A stretch of DNA of 42,699 nucleotides from an uncultured bacterium (GCA_903919545.1 CAIXIN010000176.1:1-42699), one strand, 5' to 3'; positions 1 through 9,650 are shown, counted from the stretch's first letter. Numbers and translations: made by a program. Notes: generated by a model not told the origin, from the sequence alone.

Positions 1-3000
1 GCTTTAGATGGGAGCCCTTTATGAATCAAATACAACATAATGTCATCTCTACATCCAATAACATCATCAAAAGTCGTTACCTTTGACTCAATAAGATTTT
101 TTGCGTTGTTTAACCAAACATCAGTCCCATGAGATAAGCCAGATATCTTAACGAGATCTGAAAACTTTGTTGGTCTCGTAGAGGCTAAAATCTGTCTTAC
201 AAAAGGAGTTCCGAATTCTGGTAAGCCTACAGCACCCGTAGGCTCATCATAGTTTTCTTCAGCATGAAGTGCTTTATTTGAGTTAAATAATGAAATGGTT
301 TCCATATCATTCATCGGTACTGTATCTACTGCAATTCCTGTGATTCTTTCTAGCATTTTCATCGCTGAAGGATCAACATGACCTAAGATATCTAACTTTA
401 AGACATTGTCATGAATATCTCCAAATTCAAAATGAGTCGTTAACCAATCTGCACTTAGTTTATTGGCAGGATAATTCACTGGGGTAAAATCATGAACATC
501 CATGTCTTGAGGAATAACGATGATTCCTCCTGGATGTTGACCAGAAGTTCGTTTAACACCTTCACAACCTTTCGCCAGATACGCACGATAGGCATTCTTA
601 TAAGGTGTTGTAATGTTCATTTCTTCCATATAGCCTTTAACATATCCATATGCTGTTTTTTCTGCAACAGTCGAGATGGTACCCGCTCTAAAGACATGTT
701 CAGCACCGAAAAGTACTTTCGTATAGGCATGCGCATATTCTTGATACTCAGATGAGAAATTCAAGTCAATATCTGGTACTTTATCTCCTTCAAATCCTAA
801 GAAAGTTTCAAAAGGTATATCTTGACCATCTTGTATCATCATTTCATTACACTGAGGGCATATCTTATTAGGTAGATCATAACCACTATCAACACTACCA
901 TCGGTGAAAAATTCAGAATAGTTGCATTTAGGGCAGACATAATGAGGTGGTAGTGGATTAACTTCTGTGATATTACTTAGTGTCGCTACCAATGAAGAAC
1001 CAACTGATCCTCGAGATCCAACGATATAGCCATCATCTAGTGACTTTTTAACCAATAAATGGGCGATGTAGTAAATAACCGCAAATCCGTGGGTATTGAT
1101 TGAATTCAATTCTTTTTCCAATCGATCAGAAACGATCTTAGGAAGTTGATTTCCATATTTCTTAGTCGCAGAAGCATAGACGATGGTTTGTAGATTTTCT
1201 TCAGCGTGTTCAATGCTTGGGGTATACAACTCATTTTTAATTGGGAAAACTTGTTCAATTCGATTAGCAATCAAATTAGTATTAACCACAACGATTTCAA
1301 AGGCTTTAGTTGCTCCTAAGTAAGAGAATTGATCCAGCATATCTTCAGTTGAACGGAAATATTGATCAGGTGTCTTATTATTTTGACGACGTTCAGGATT
1401 ATAGAGATAGAGTGGATGACGTCTCTTCCCTGTTCCTTTAGAATTGATATAGATATCTCTAAAGATCTTATCTGATGGATTGAGATAATGAGCATCTGAA
1501 GTAGCGACAACAGGAATGTTTAGTTTTTCAGCCGTTTCAATCAAATTTAATAAGATTGTCTTTAATCGATCTATTGAAGGTACTACACCATTATCGATCA
1601 TAGGTTGATAATTCCCTAAAGGTTGTATTTCTAGATAATCGTAGAATTTTAGCGCTTCTACAAGTTCATTTTGATTACGATTCATGGCTGTTTCAAAAAT
1701 TTCACCATTATAGCAAGCAGTCCCAATCAATAAATTCTCACGATACTTTTCAAGATCGCTTCTAATCAACCTTGGTTCAACCAGGGATTCTTCATTCTTA
1801 GCATCCGCACTCATACGTTCAGTATGCGCAATGGTCACCAATCTAAACAAATCTTTTAAACCATCCGCATTTTTCGCTAGAAGAATGACATGTTTACCAA
1901 TAGCCTTTGTATAACTGCTCTCTTTGTTTAATCCATTCAAATCATCTGTAGTAACACAAAGTCGACTTTGAGCATCTTCCAAAAGCTTTGCGAAAACATC
2001 TTTTAAAACTTCTGCATCATAATCTGCTCTATGAGCAGTTACATCATCATAATTGATCTTATAGTGTTTGGCGATAGAACCTAATTTATAGGTTCTTTTA
2101 TCATCCAAAAGTAATTTAGATAAAGCTAGAGTATCAATTACCGTATTTTCTAGTTTAGGTTTATTCGCTCTATGAAGCGCTTCATTGATGAATCCAATAT
2201 CAAAATTAGCATTATGAGCGACTAATATGGCATCTTTGAAGAATTCTAACCATTGATCGATATAAACGGATTCTTCTTGGGCATTATCGACGTCGCTTTG
2301 TTTAATATTGGTTTTTTCGATGATAAAAGGACTTAACTTAACAGGTGCTTTAACAAACATCTGCATTCTCTCTAAAATTAAACCTTGTTTAACCTTTACC
2401 GCACCAAATTCGATGATACGATCATATTGATTGGATAAACCCGATGTTTCTAAATCAAACAGGACATATTCTGAATCCATTAGATTTTGAGTCATTGGGT
2501 GAGTAACTGCGGTCAAGACATCTTCAGACATACTCATTTCACATCCATAGATCATTTTAAAACGTCGATTTGGGTATTGTTTAAGAAGCGCTTTGATTTT
2601 TCTTTGAGCTTTTGGGAAAGATTGAACTGTAAAGTGATCTGTTACCGCAAAGGCTTCATGGCCCCATTTAAATGCTTTATCCAAATAACTTTCGATATCT
2701 GCTACCCCATCCATTTCAGACATTTTTGTATGAGAATGAAGTTCTACTCTTTTCTTTTCAGTTCCATCTTCTACAAACATCCAATCATCGATCTCTTCAA
2801 ATTTCTTAACAGAGAATATGAGTTCACTTTTTGTATCAGATTTGACATCTCCAAACAATAAAAGATGTTGACCAATGGCTAAAGATGCATATTTGGCTCT
2901 TTCTTCATCCTTTTCTGCGAAAACAGTAAAGGTGATCGCATCTGATTCATCATGGACAAAGACACTTATGCGTTGAACGGTATTGCTTTTAACCATCTGG

Positions 3001-3638
3001 GTTTCGATATTGAATATGCGTCCTCGTATTTTGACATCTCTTTGACCTTCAAAAAGATCCGTAATTTTGAATATAGATACATCAGCCATAGATTTACGTT
3101 TAAAAGTATTTTGAACAGGCTCTTTCTTCTTCTCAATGATGACTTGGACATCTTCTACGTTTTGAACGATAGCCTTTTCTCTTAGTTTAACCATAGATTT
3201 AAGCACTAAACCAGATTGACTCAATTCAGTTTGAAAATCTGTAAGCTTAGAGAGTAGGATATCTTCTTTCTCATGAGATTCTACGATGAAGATAAGTGAA
3301 TTTTTCTCAACGGTAAATAGAAGTTCTTTAATGAACTCATCTTTAAAATGATGGCTTAAAGCTAAACGAATATAGGAGTTACTATCGTTGGTTTCTAAAT
3401 CATTTTCTTCTACATTGATCATTAGGTTAACTTGAGCTTTAAGTTTTTCAGAGAGTTTTGAGTTAAGTTGGGTATAAAGAGCGTAAGGTAAGGTACGTTT
3501 TAAATCTAGATTAAGTTGAAGTTTATTGGACTTTAGATCTAGTACTGGTGCTTCATACATGGAGTCAATGAAAAACTCACGCTCAAAGGTCGTAAGATTT
3601 AATTTATCAATAATCGCTAGAAATGGTTTTTTACTCAT
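1..3638 (-). CDS. polC: DNA polymerase III PolC-type alpha subunit (partial, C-terminus off the left edge)
   Basis: Replicative polymerase with built-in proofreading, typical of Firmicutes. About 1212 residues are visible of a family norm near 1440; the C-terminal part lies beyond base 1. In order I see an N-terminal and OB-fold region (to about residue 290), a PHP motif VELHSHTKMS near 294, the 3'-5' exonuclease motif YVLFDLETSG near 391 (Asp and Glu present), a zinc knuckle of CPKC and CPQC near 899-928, then the palm motif PDIDLNF near 955 and LKLDILGH near 1080. All three expected catalytic aspartates are therefore in view. The ATG at 3638 overlaps the last 8 bases of the upstream flavoprotein gene (ATGAGTAA), so the two are translationally coupled. 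No frameshift was seen. In Bacillus polC follows rseP, dxr and proS; here it follows a GltD-like gene. Confidence 0.97.
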   Translation of the reverse strand, partial: MSKKPFLAIIDKLNLTTFEREFFIDSMYEAPVLDLKSNKLQLNLDLKRTLPYALYTQLNSKLSEKLKAQVNLMINVEENDLETNDSNSYIRLALSHHFKDEFIKELLFTVEKNSLIFIVESHEKEDILLSKLTDFQTELSQSGLVLKSMVKLREKAIVQNVEDVQVIIEKKKEPVQNTFKRKSMADVSIFKITDLFEGQRDVKIRGRIFNIETQMVKSNTVQRISVFVHDESDAITFTVFAEKDEERAKYASLAIGQHLLLFGDVKSDTKSELIFSVKKFEEIDDWMFVEDGTEKKRVELHSHTKMSEMDGVADIESYLDKAFKWGHEAFAVTDHFTVQSFPKAQRKIKALLKQYPNRRFKMIYGCEMSMSEDVLTAVTHPMTQNLMDSEYVLFDLETSGLSNQYDRIIEFGAVKVKQGLILERMQMFVKAPVKLSPFIIEKTNIKQSDVDNAQEESVYIDQWLEFFKDAILVAHNANFDIGFINEALHRANKPKLENTVIDTLALSKLLLDDKRTYKLGSIAKHYKINYDDVTAHRADYDAEVLKDVFAKLLEDAQSRLCVTTDDLNGLNKESSYTKAIGKHVILLAKNADGLKDLFRLVTIAHTERMSADAKNEESLVEPRLIRSDLEKYRENLLIGTACYNGEIFETAMNRNQNELVEALKFYDYLEIQPLGNYQPMIDNGVVPSIDRLKTILLNLIETAEKLNIPVVATSDAHYLNPSDKIFRDIYINSKGTGKRRHPLYLYNPERRQNNKTPDQYFRSTEDMLDQFSYLGATKAFEIVVVNTNLIANRIEQVFPIKNELYTPSIEHAEENLQTIVYASATKKYGNQLPKIVSDRLEKELNSINTHGFAVIYYIAHLLVKKSLDDGYIVGSRGSVGSSLVATLSNITEVNPLPPHYVCPKCNYSEFFTDGSVDSGYDLPNKICPQCNEMMIQDGQDIPFETFLGFEGDKVPDIDLNFSSEYQEYAHAYTKVLFGAEHVFRAGTISTVAEKTAYGYVKGYMEEMNITTPYKNAYRAYLAKGCEGVKRTSGQHPGGIIVIPQDMDVHDFTPVNYPANKLSADWLTTHFEFGDIHDNVLKLDILGHVDPSAMKMLERITGIAVDTVPMNDMETISLFNSNKALHAEENYDEPTGAVGLPEFGTPFVRQILASTRPTKFSDLVKISGLSHGTDVWLNNAKNLIESKVTTFDDVIGCRDDIMLYLIHKGLPSK

Positions 3639-4917
3639 GGGTTAATGCAGCGATGATGGCTTTGGCTGCTCGCTTTCCTGAAGATAAGGCATGAACAACG
3701 GTTTTAGGTCCAGTAACGGCGTCCCCTGCCGCATAGACAAAGGGAACTGAACTTTCTTGTTGATCATTAACGACGATTCTATTCATCTCATCCATAACTA
3801 AACCATTGATCAATTGTTCCTGATTACCAGATCCAATGGCCAATACCAATAAATCAGTTCTGAAGTTCTCAAAACCTTCATCATCTACAATGGTACCTCG
3901 TGTATTCTCTTCAAGTTTAACCAATTTTGTTTTCTTACATAAGACTTCAAGTTGATTATGGATAGGAAAGATCTTAATAGGATCCCTTAATTCATGGATA
4001 ACGACTTTATTATCGATGATGTCATCGACTTCAATATGTCGAGCAGGCATCATAGGAATGGTTCTTCGATAAATAAGATCTACTTTTCGATTCATAAGTG
4101 CGGCACTTTTTGCGACATCCATCGCAACGTTGCCTCCACCTACGACTAAGATACTTCTTACACTAGAATAAGCTGTTTCGAATTGATCTTTGCCCTTATT
4201 AACGTTTTCTAAGAAGATATCCCAAGTAACCACTTTAGGATGATCATATCCTTCAGCTTTGGTCATATTGATTTCAGAAGACCCTACGCCTATCATTAAG
4301 GCGTCATATTTAAAGAGAATATTTTCATACACAATGCTTTTCCCTATCTCTTCATTGAGAATAAAGCTTACTCCTAATGATTTCAATTCATTAATTCTTC
4401 GATCAAGCACTTCATTAGGTAAGCGATAAGAAGGTATCCCATAACGCAATACGCCTCCTATGTCTTCATTTTTATCAAATACAGTTACTTTTAATCCAGC
4501 TTTCGCACAATCATAAGCACAGGCAAGACCTGCAGGACCACTACCTATGATCGCAACTGTACCTTGCGCTAATGCTTGAATGCTTGGTTTATTTTGATAG
4601 GTATCTGAGATGTATCGTTCTAGTTTACCAATTTGAATGGGTTTACCCAGTTTATTGAATACACAGCTTCCTTGACATTGGATCTCTTGGTAACAGACTC
4701 TTCCACAGATCTCAGAGAAATCATTGAAAGATGAGGATATTTCTTTGGCTTCTTCTCCATTACCTGTTAAAAAAGCCTGGATCATACCAGGAATATTCAT
4801 GTGGGCAACACAGCCATCGACGCAAGGTTTGTGTTTACAATTCAAACAACGCCGTGCTTCAATGACAGCATCTTCATGATTAAATCCTGTTATTTCAGGA
4901 AAATGAAGATCACTCAT
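3631..4917 (-). CDS. GltD/NfnB-like NAD(P)-dependent iron-sulfur flavoprotein
   Basis: Soluble oxidoreductase of the glutamate synthase small-subunit family, 428 residues. The N-terminus carries eight cysteines in two groups (CLNCKHKPCVDGC near 24-36 and CGRVCYQEIQCQGSC near 70-84), the pattern that binds two [4Fe-4S] clusters. An FAD-binding GSGPAGLACAYDCAKAG and IGGVLRYGIPSYRLP follow, then a NAD(P)-binding VVGGGNVAMDVAKSA and a C-terminal AAGDAVTGP FAD motif. Family members pass electrons from NAD(P)H to a partner (GltB large subunit, NfnA, or others); no partner gene is in the window, so the substrate is unknown. The ATG at 4917 shares its A with the rnc TGA stop (TGATG); an in-frame TTG one codon earlier is less likely. 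It sits coupled between rnc and polC, an unexpected place for a redox enzyme. Confidence 0.85.
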   Translation of the reverse strand: MSDLHFPEITGFNHEDAVIEARRCLNCKHKPCVDGCVAHMNIPGMIQAFLTGNGEEAKEISSSFNDFSEICGRVCYQEIQCQGSCVFNKLGKPIQIGKLERYISDTYQNKPSIQALAQGTVAIIGSGPAGLACAYDCAKAGLKVTVFDKNEDIGGVLRYGIPSYRLPNEVLDRRINELKSLGVSFILNEEIGKSIVYENILFKYDALMIGVGSSEINMTKAEGYDHPKVVTWDIFLENVNKGKDQFETAYSSVRSILVVGGGNVAMDVAKSAALMNRKVDLIYRRTIPMMPARHIEVDDIIDNKVVIHELRDPIKIFPIHNQLEVLCKKTKLVKLEENTRGTIVDDEGFENFRTDLLVLAIGSGNQEQLINGLVMDEMNRIVVNDQQESSVPFVYAAGDAVTGPKTVVHALSSGKRAAKAIIAALTHE

Positions 4918-5600
4918 CAACGTACCAATTTTTCTAAGGCTTCTTTAGCGGCTGCCTGTTCCGCTCTTTTTTTAGAGTTGCCATAACCTTTTCCAAACAT
5001 CATCTTATCGATATATACGGCCATTTCAAATCTACGCTCATGAGATGGACCACTTTCAGATACCAAGATGTATTCTATAGAACGTTTATCATCTGCTTGA
5101 ACGAATTCTTGTAGACGAGTCTTATAATCATCGTTTTGATGTTTCTCAGATAATTCAAGATGATCGATGATGCTTCTTAAGATCTCATCGATATGTTTAA
5201 ATCCAGAATCAAGATAAAGAGCACCTAAGAAAGATTCAAACATATCCGCAACGATCGATTGTTTTTCGATCCCGTTTTCACGAACTTCACCCTGACCTAA
5301 TTTTAGATATTGATTTAAACCTAATAAAAGAGCCATTTTATATAAACTGGCTTCATTCACCAAAGAGGCTCTCATCTTGGTCATTTGACCTTCTGATAAA
5401 TGAGGTTTTATCTCATAAAGGTAACGAGCACTCCATAATTGAAGCACCGCATCACCTATAAATTCCAATCGTTGATTGTCTTCTGAATCGACTTCTGGGT
5501 TCTCGTTGAGATAGGAACTATGAATAAAAGCTCTCTCAATGAGCGCTGAGTCATGGATTTTTATAGAATGCTCAGTGAGCCAATCGTTGAGGTTTTTCAT
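4917..5600 (-). CDS. rnc: Ribonuclease III
   Basis: Double-strand-specific endoribonuclease for rRNA and mRNA processing, 227 residues, a normal length. The family signature NQRLEFIGDAVLQL is at residues 42-55 and the second acidic cluster VADMFESFLGAL follows. The C-terminal third is a dsRNA-binding domain ending in the usual Ala/Lys-rich helix (KRAEQAAAKEALEKL). I place the start at the ATG at 5600 (MKNLNDW) rather than the upstream ATG at 5609, because the upstream ATG overlaps a consensus TATAAT at 5608-5613 with an extended TG. Transcription from it would start at about 5600, giving a leaderless message. recG ends at 5619 just upstream. In Bacillus rnc lies next to acpP and smc; here it directly follows recG. 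Confidence 0.96.
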   Translation of the reverse strand: MKNLNDWLTEHSIKIHDSALIERAFIHSSYLNENPEVDSEDNQRLEFIGDAVLQLWSARYLYEIKPHLSEGQMTKMRASLVNEASLYKMALLLGLNQYLKLGQGEVRENGIEKQSIVADMFESFLGALYLDSGFKHIDEILRSIIDHLELSEKHQNDDYKTRLQEFVQADDKRSIEYILVSESGPSHERRFEMAVYIDKMMFGKGYGNSKKRAEQAAAKEALEKLVR

Positions 5601-5607
5601 GATTATC

Positions 5608-5616
5608 ATTATACCA
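5608..5616 (-). promoter_or_regulatory. Extended -10 promoter of rnc
   Basis: Minus strand reads TGGTATAAT, a perfect -10 hexamer with the extended TG. Only 7 nt separate it from the ATG at 5600, so the start site should fall on or beside the start codon. No convincing -35 is seen. It lies at the recG stop codon. Confidence 0.6.
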
Positions 5617-5618
5617 TC

Positions 5619-7619
5619 TTAATCTAAAAGTTGAGTGCTGTGTTCTAGTAGACAGTCTTCGATCCAAGGAATATAGAGAGGATCCTTTTGATGGGATATC
5701 ATCATTTTCGCATCGTTAAGTGAAGTCATTAAGATGTTTTGATCTAATACCACATTAGCGATCAAAAAGCTAGGGATACCGCTTTGTTTAAGCCCAAAGA
5801 TTTCACCAGGTCCTCTTAATTCAAGATCCTTTTCAGCGATGATGAAACCATCTGTAGTCTCTAAAAGAACCTTCATACGTTCTATGGCTGTTTCTTCTTC
5901 ACTTGCGCTTAGTAAGAAACAGTAACCTTCATCTAAACCTCTACCTACTCTACCTCTAAGCTGATGAAGTTGGCTTAAACCAAAGCGATCCGCATCATAG
6001 ATGATCATCACATTGGCACTTTGAACGTTGACACCTACTTCTATGACCGTTGTGGTGACTAAGATCTGTGTTTGATTGGATGTAAAGCGTTCTAGAACCG
6101 TTTCCTTGGCTTCTGTGCTTAGTTTTCCATGTAAGACATCAATGAGTACTGAGTTACCTAAGAGCTTTCTTAAGGTCTTAGTGACAGTATTGACGTCATT
6201 TAGTTCTAACTCCCCATCACTTTCAATCGCAGGACAGACCACATAGATCTGTTGTTTCTTCTCAATGAATGAAATGATCTTAGGGATCAATGGTTTTAAG
6301 TCTAGATCTTGGATAAGTGTCGTATGAACTTGTTTCTTTGATTGATGGTATTGGTCTATGGTAGAGATCTCTAGATCTCCAAACAATACGTTCGCCATGG
6401 TTCTAGGAATAGGTGTAGCTGTCATCAATAAAAAATCTACCTTCTCACCTTTCGCACTCAAGAGTCGTCTTTGATTGACCCCAAAACGATGTTGTTCATC
6501 CGCAACCACCAAACCACAATTTTCAAATTTTACATCTTCAGAAATCAAAGCATGTGTTCCAACTAAAACATCGATCTCATGATGAGCCAATCTTTCAAGG
6601 ATCTCTTTCTTTGTTTTAGAAGTCAAAGACGCATAAATAACTTCGACTTTCATCGATGAAGGTAAATAACTTTTTAAAGTAATGAAATGTTGTTTCGCTA
6701 ATATTTCTGTAGGGACAAGTAGTGCACTTTGAAAATGCGCGAGATGAGTTGCGTAGATCGCCAAGGCCGCTATAACAGTTTTCCCACTACCGACATCCCC
6801 TTGTAGTAAACGATACATTCGTTTAGGAGATTGTAGATCATTTAATACTTCATCGAGTACTTTACCTTGAGCTGAAGTCAAAATAAATGGTAGATGAGGA
6901 ATCCATGATTCTATGACTCTACGATCAAATAGTTTCATCTTTCCAGCTTGAACTTCGATATTTTCATATCGATCATACTGTAGTTTCGTTTGAAATCTTA
7001 AGAATTCTTCATATTTAAGGGTTCTTACGGCTTGTCTCAGTTCTTCTGAACCGGTAGGTTGATGAATCCACTTAATGGCTTGTTTGATCGATAAGAGTTT
7101 GTATTTTTCTTTGAGATCTATAGGAAATTCTTGAATAAGCGCTAAATCTCTTAAAAGAAGCGCTTTCTCGATGGCTTTTTGAAGATCGCTTTGAGATAGA
7201 TCTCTATGAACACGATATACAGGATGAATCCCTAATAAGGTAGATAAGGCTTGTCCCTTATATTGAGTGACAGTGATCGAATGATCCCCTTCATATTTAC
7301 CGAAAATGGTCATAGTTGAGGTAATGTTTGATATCCAAGGCCGATTAAAAATCGTTAAATTAAACAATCCTTGCTTAGTTTGAAACATAAAACGAGATAC
7401 ACTTAATTTACCTCTAATACGGGTTGTCTTTACAGGTTGAACGATGATGCCTTCTAAACTGATACGATCCCCTTTTTTCCATAATGAAACAGGAATATCT
7501 TCAATGGTTTCATAGCGTGATGGATAATAACGCAATAAAGACTCCAATGAATCCAATTGGACCTCATGGAGTTTTTCAATCATTTTAGTGCTTAGTTTTA
7601 AGACAGATAGGTTACCCAT
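5619..7619 (-). CDS. recG: ATP-dependent DNA helicase RecG
   Basis: Branch-migration helicase that reverses stalled forks and processes Holliday junctions, 666 residues, within the family range (about 670-690). The N-terminal wedge/OB region comes first (RYYPSRYE, then an OB fold to about residue 140), followed by the SF2 motifs: Walker A GDVGSGKT, the RecG-type box ADEQHRFG, MTATPIPRT, and motif VI QLRGRVGRG. The C-terminal IAEKDLELRGPGEIFG is typical of RecG. The ATG at 7619 comes straight after the U-rich tail of a hairpin located between fakA and recG, and no ribosome binding site is visible before it. The Bacillus order yloU-fakA-recG is kept apart from the missing sdaA genes. Confidence 0.97.
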   Translation of the reverse strand: MGNLSVLKLSTKMIEKLHEVQLDSLESLLRYYPSRYETIEDIPVSLWKKGDRISLEGIIVQPVKTTRIRGKLSVSRFMFQTKQGLFNLTIFNRPWISNITSTMTIFGKYEGDHSITVTQYKGQALSTLLGIHPVYRVHRDLSQSDLQKAIEKALLLRDLALIQEFPIDLKEKYKLLSIKQAIKWIHQPTGSEELRQAVRTLKYEEFLRFQTKLQYDRYENIEVQAGKMKLFDRRVIESWIPHLPFILTSAQGKVLDEVLNDLQSPKRMYRLLQGDVGSGKTVIAALAIYATHLAHFQSALLVPTEILAKQHFITLKSYLPSSMKVEVIYASLTSKTKKEILERLAHHEIDVLVGTHALISEDVKFENCGLVVADEQHRFGVNQRRLLSAKGEKVDFLLMTATPIPRTMANVLFGDLEISTIDQYHQSKKQVHTTLIQDLDLKPLIPKIISFIEKKQQIYVVCPAIESDGELELNDVNTVTKTLRKLLGNSVLIDVLHGKLSTEAKETVLERFTSNQTQILVTTTVIEVGVNVQSANVMIIYDADRFGLSQLHQLRGRVGRGLDEGYCFLLSASEEETAIERMKVLLETTDGFIIAEKDLELRGPGEIFGLKQSGIPSFLIANVVLDQNILMTSLNDAKMMISHQKDPLYIPWIEDCLLEHSTQLLD

Positions 7620-7620
7620 A

Positions 7621-7643
7621 AAAGAAAAGGGCTAAAGCCCTTT
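7621..7643 (-). terminator. Intrinsic terminator-like hairpin after fakA
   Basis: Minus strand AAAGGGC-TTTA-GCCCTTT (7626-7643 region) followed by TCTTTTA. The fakA TAA stop is inside the stem and the T-rich tail runs into the recG ATG at 7619. It may end most asp23-fakA transcripts or act as an attenuator for recG. Confidence 0.65.
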
Positions 7644-9261
7644 ATTCAACACCGATAATATACGAATAAACCGGTTGATGTCCTAAGTGGACTTCCACTT
7701 CGCAGGCATCGAAATGCTCAGTGATGTAGGAGATCAGTTCATCCTGTTCTTCTTCATTGACATCTTCTCCAACGATGACAGTGATTAGACCATCCTCTGA
7801 AGTAACCAATTGATCCATTAAACGTTTAGCTGCTTCTGTTTTAGAAGGAACTGAAACTACAATAGATTTATTCAAGATACCCATATAATCATTGGCACTG
7901 ATGCTTACTCCATCCATATTACTATCTTTTATGGCGTAAGTAACCAAGCCTGTTTTAACGTGTTTAAAGGCTCCGGTCATTTCTTGGATGTTCTCATGTA
8001 CATCGACTTGTGGATTAAACATGACACAAGCACTTAAACCTTGAGGGATACTCTTGGTTGGGATGACATGAACATCCAGATCATCCATTAAGGACTCTGC
8101 TTGTTGAGCAGCCAAGATGATGTTTGAATTGTTAGGTAAGATAAAGATATGTTCAGCGTTGAGTTCTTTGATTGCAGCGACGAAATCTTCTGTTGCTGGA
8201 TTCATGGTTTGACCACCACTAATGACCACGTCTACTCTATATTCATTTTTAAATAATTTAGATAGACCTTCTCCAGAAGCTACAGCAATAATGCCGTATT
8301 TCTTTTTAGGTTTAGGTTCAATAGCAATCGTAGAAGCATGTTCATGCTGAAGTTGCATGTTATCAGATTTTATTTTTAAGAGTTCTCCATAAGCTTGGCC
8401 TAGATTTAAGACATCACCAGGGCTTAAGGTATGAACATGGACTTTTACGATGTCTTCATCTTGAACGACGACGATCGAATTGCCTTGTGCTTCTAATTGT
8501 TCTCTTAAATGTGCTTCTGAGAAATCAGGAAGGACTTCAGGGTTTAATCGAATGATGATTTCAGTACAGTATCCAAACTCATCATTTTCGAGTTGAGATT
8601 GGACCCCTTCTATTTCACCAGTATCTTCTTGAAGTTCAATTGAAATACCTGTTAATTCTGAAAAGAAACCTTCTAATACAACGACATATCCTGCTCCACC
8701 ACTATCAACGACACCTACTTCTTTTAAGACAGGCAATAGATTAGGAGTATTCTCAAGAGAGATCTTAGCTCTTTTGATCATATAATCTAAAACATCAATA
8801 ATGTTTTTAGCATGCTTTTGATCAACATATTGTAAAGTCTCATTTGAGCTTTCACGTAAGACAGTTAATATAGTTCCTTCAACAGGACGCATAACTGCTT
8901 TATAGGCTACTTCTGTGCCTCTTACAAAGGCCAAAGCAATATCATGAGCATCTAATTCATTTTTGCCTTCTACGCTTTGAAAGAATCCTCTAAAGATTTG
9001 AGATAAGATAACACCAGAGTTACCTCTAGCACCCATCAATAATCCTTTAGATAAAGTTTTTGCGATTTCTCCGATATGCGTACTTGGATGAGCTTGAGCT
9101 TCTTTGACACCAGCAGTGAAGGTTAAGTTCATGTTGGTACCTGTATCTCCGTCTGGGACCGGGAATACATTAAGGGCATCTATTTCACGATGGTGGTTAC
9201 TAAGATTGTTGGCTCCACTGACCAACATCGATTTGAATTTATTACCGTTGAGTTTTTCCAT
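7642..9261 (-). CDS. fakA: Fatty acid kinase catalytic subunit FakA (DAK2/YloV family)
   Basis: ATP-dependent kinase that phosphorylates fatty acids held by FakB proteins, feeding exogenous acids into phospholipid synthesis. 539 residues, close to the family's usual 550. The N-terminal DAK2 domain shows NVFPVPDGDTGTNMNLT (metal-binding aspartates), GARGNSGVILSQIFRG and VVDSGGAGYV; the C-terminal part corresponds to the regulatory DegV-like half. It lies 4 bases after asp23, the same pairing as yloU-yloV in Bacillus. No fakB is in the window. In Bacillus the nearby fapR-plsX-fabD-fabG-acpP genes lie between recG and rnc; here they are absent, which fits (but does not prove) reliance on imported fatty acids. 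Confidence 0.93.
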   Translation of the reverse strand: MEKLNGNKFKSMLVSGANNLSNHHREIDALNVFPVPDGDTGTNMNLTFTAGVKEAQAHPSTHIGEIAKTLSKGLLMGARGNSGVILSQIFRGFFQSVEGKNELDAHDIALAFVRGTEVAYKAVMRPVEGTILTVLRESSNETLQYVDQKHAKNIIDVLDYMIKRAKISLENTPNLLPVLKEVGVVDSGGAGYVVVLEGFFSELTGISIELQEDTGEIEGVQSQLENDEFGYCTEIIIRLNPEVLPDFSEAHLREQLEAQGNSIVVVQDEDIVKVHVHTLSPGDVLNLGQAYGELLKIKSDNMQLQHEHASTIAIEPKPKKKYGIIAVASGEGLSKLFKNEYRVDVVISGGQTMNPATEDFVAAIKELNAEHIFILPNNSNIILAAQQAESLMDDLDVHVIPTKSIPQGLSACVMFNPQVDVHENIQEMTGAFKHVKTGLVTYAIKDSNMDGVSISANDYMGILNKSIVVSVPSKTEAAKRLMDQLVTSEDGLITVIVGEDVNEEEQDELISYITEHFDACEVEVHLGHQPVYSYIIGVE

Positions 9262-9265
9262 AGTC

Positions 9266-9628
9266 TTATGAGATGACTCTCACTCCTTGGACATAGATAT
9301 TAACGGACTTGAATTTAACTTCCAGAGTCTTTTCAAGTACATACTTCACTTTCTTTTGGACTTCATAAACAACTTCAGTGATTTTAACACCATAGCCTAC
9401 AACGACATAAAGATCTAATTCTAATTGTTTATCTGCGCTTTCTCTGACTACGATCCCTTTAGAATAGTTTTCTTTTCCTAAGAGTTCAGCCAAGCCGTCT
9501 TTTAAAATCTTTTGTGAGGCCATACCAACAATACCATAAGATTCCGTAACAACACCGCCCGCTAATGTAGCGATGGCATCTTCGGATATTTTGATATTCC
9601 CTAAGTCGGTTTCTTTTTGTATAGACAT
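9266..9628 (-). CDS. Asp23/Gls24 family protein (YloU-like)
   Basis: Small cytoplasmic Asp23-family protein of 120 residues, linked in Gram-positive bacteria to envelope stress and commonly paired with fakA. Family features visible are GNIKISEDAIATLAGGVVTESYGIVGM at the N-terminus and the C-terminal VNIYVQGVRV. The reading frame stays open 38 codons upstream, but the start at 9628 (MSIQKE) is clearly right: it has a strong AAGGAG site 6-7 nt before it, and a promoter sits inside the longer version. First gene of the asp23-fakA unit. Confidence 0.9.
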   Translation of the reverse strand: MSIQKETDLGNIKISEDAIATLAGGVVTESYGIVGMASQKILKDGLAELLGKENYSKGIVVRESADKQLELDLYVVVGYGVKITEVVYEVQKKVKYVLEKTLEVKFKSVNIYVQGVRVIS

Positions 9629-9650
9629 AATAACGCTCCTTAGCCTATGT

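Noticed and set aside
492-755. Plus-strand open frame of 87 codons inside polC
   Set aside because: It is the complement of conserved PolC polymerase sequence, has no ribosome binding site and no recognisable protein features. The same applies to the other opposite-strand frames in this window.
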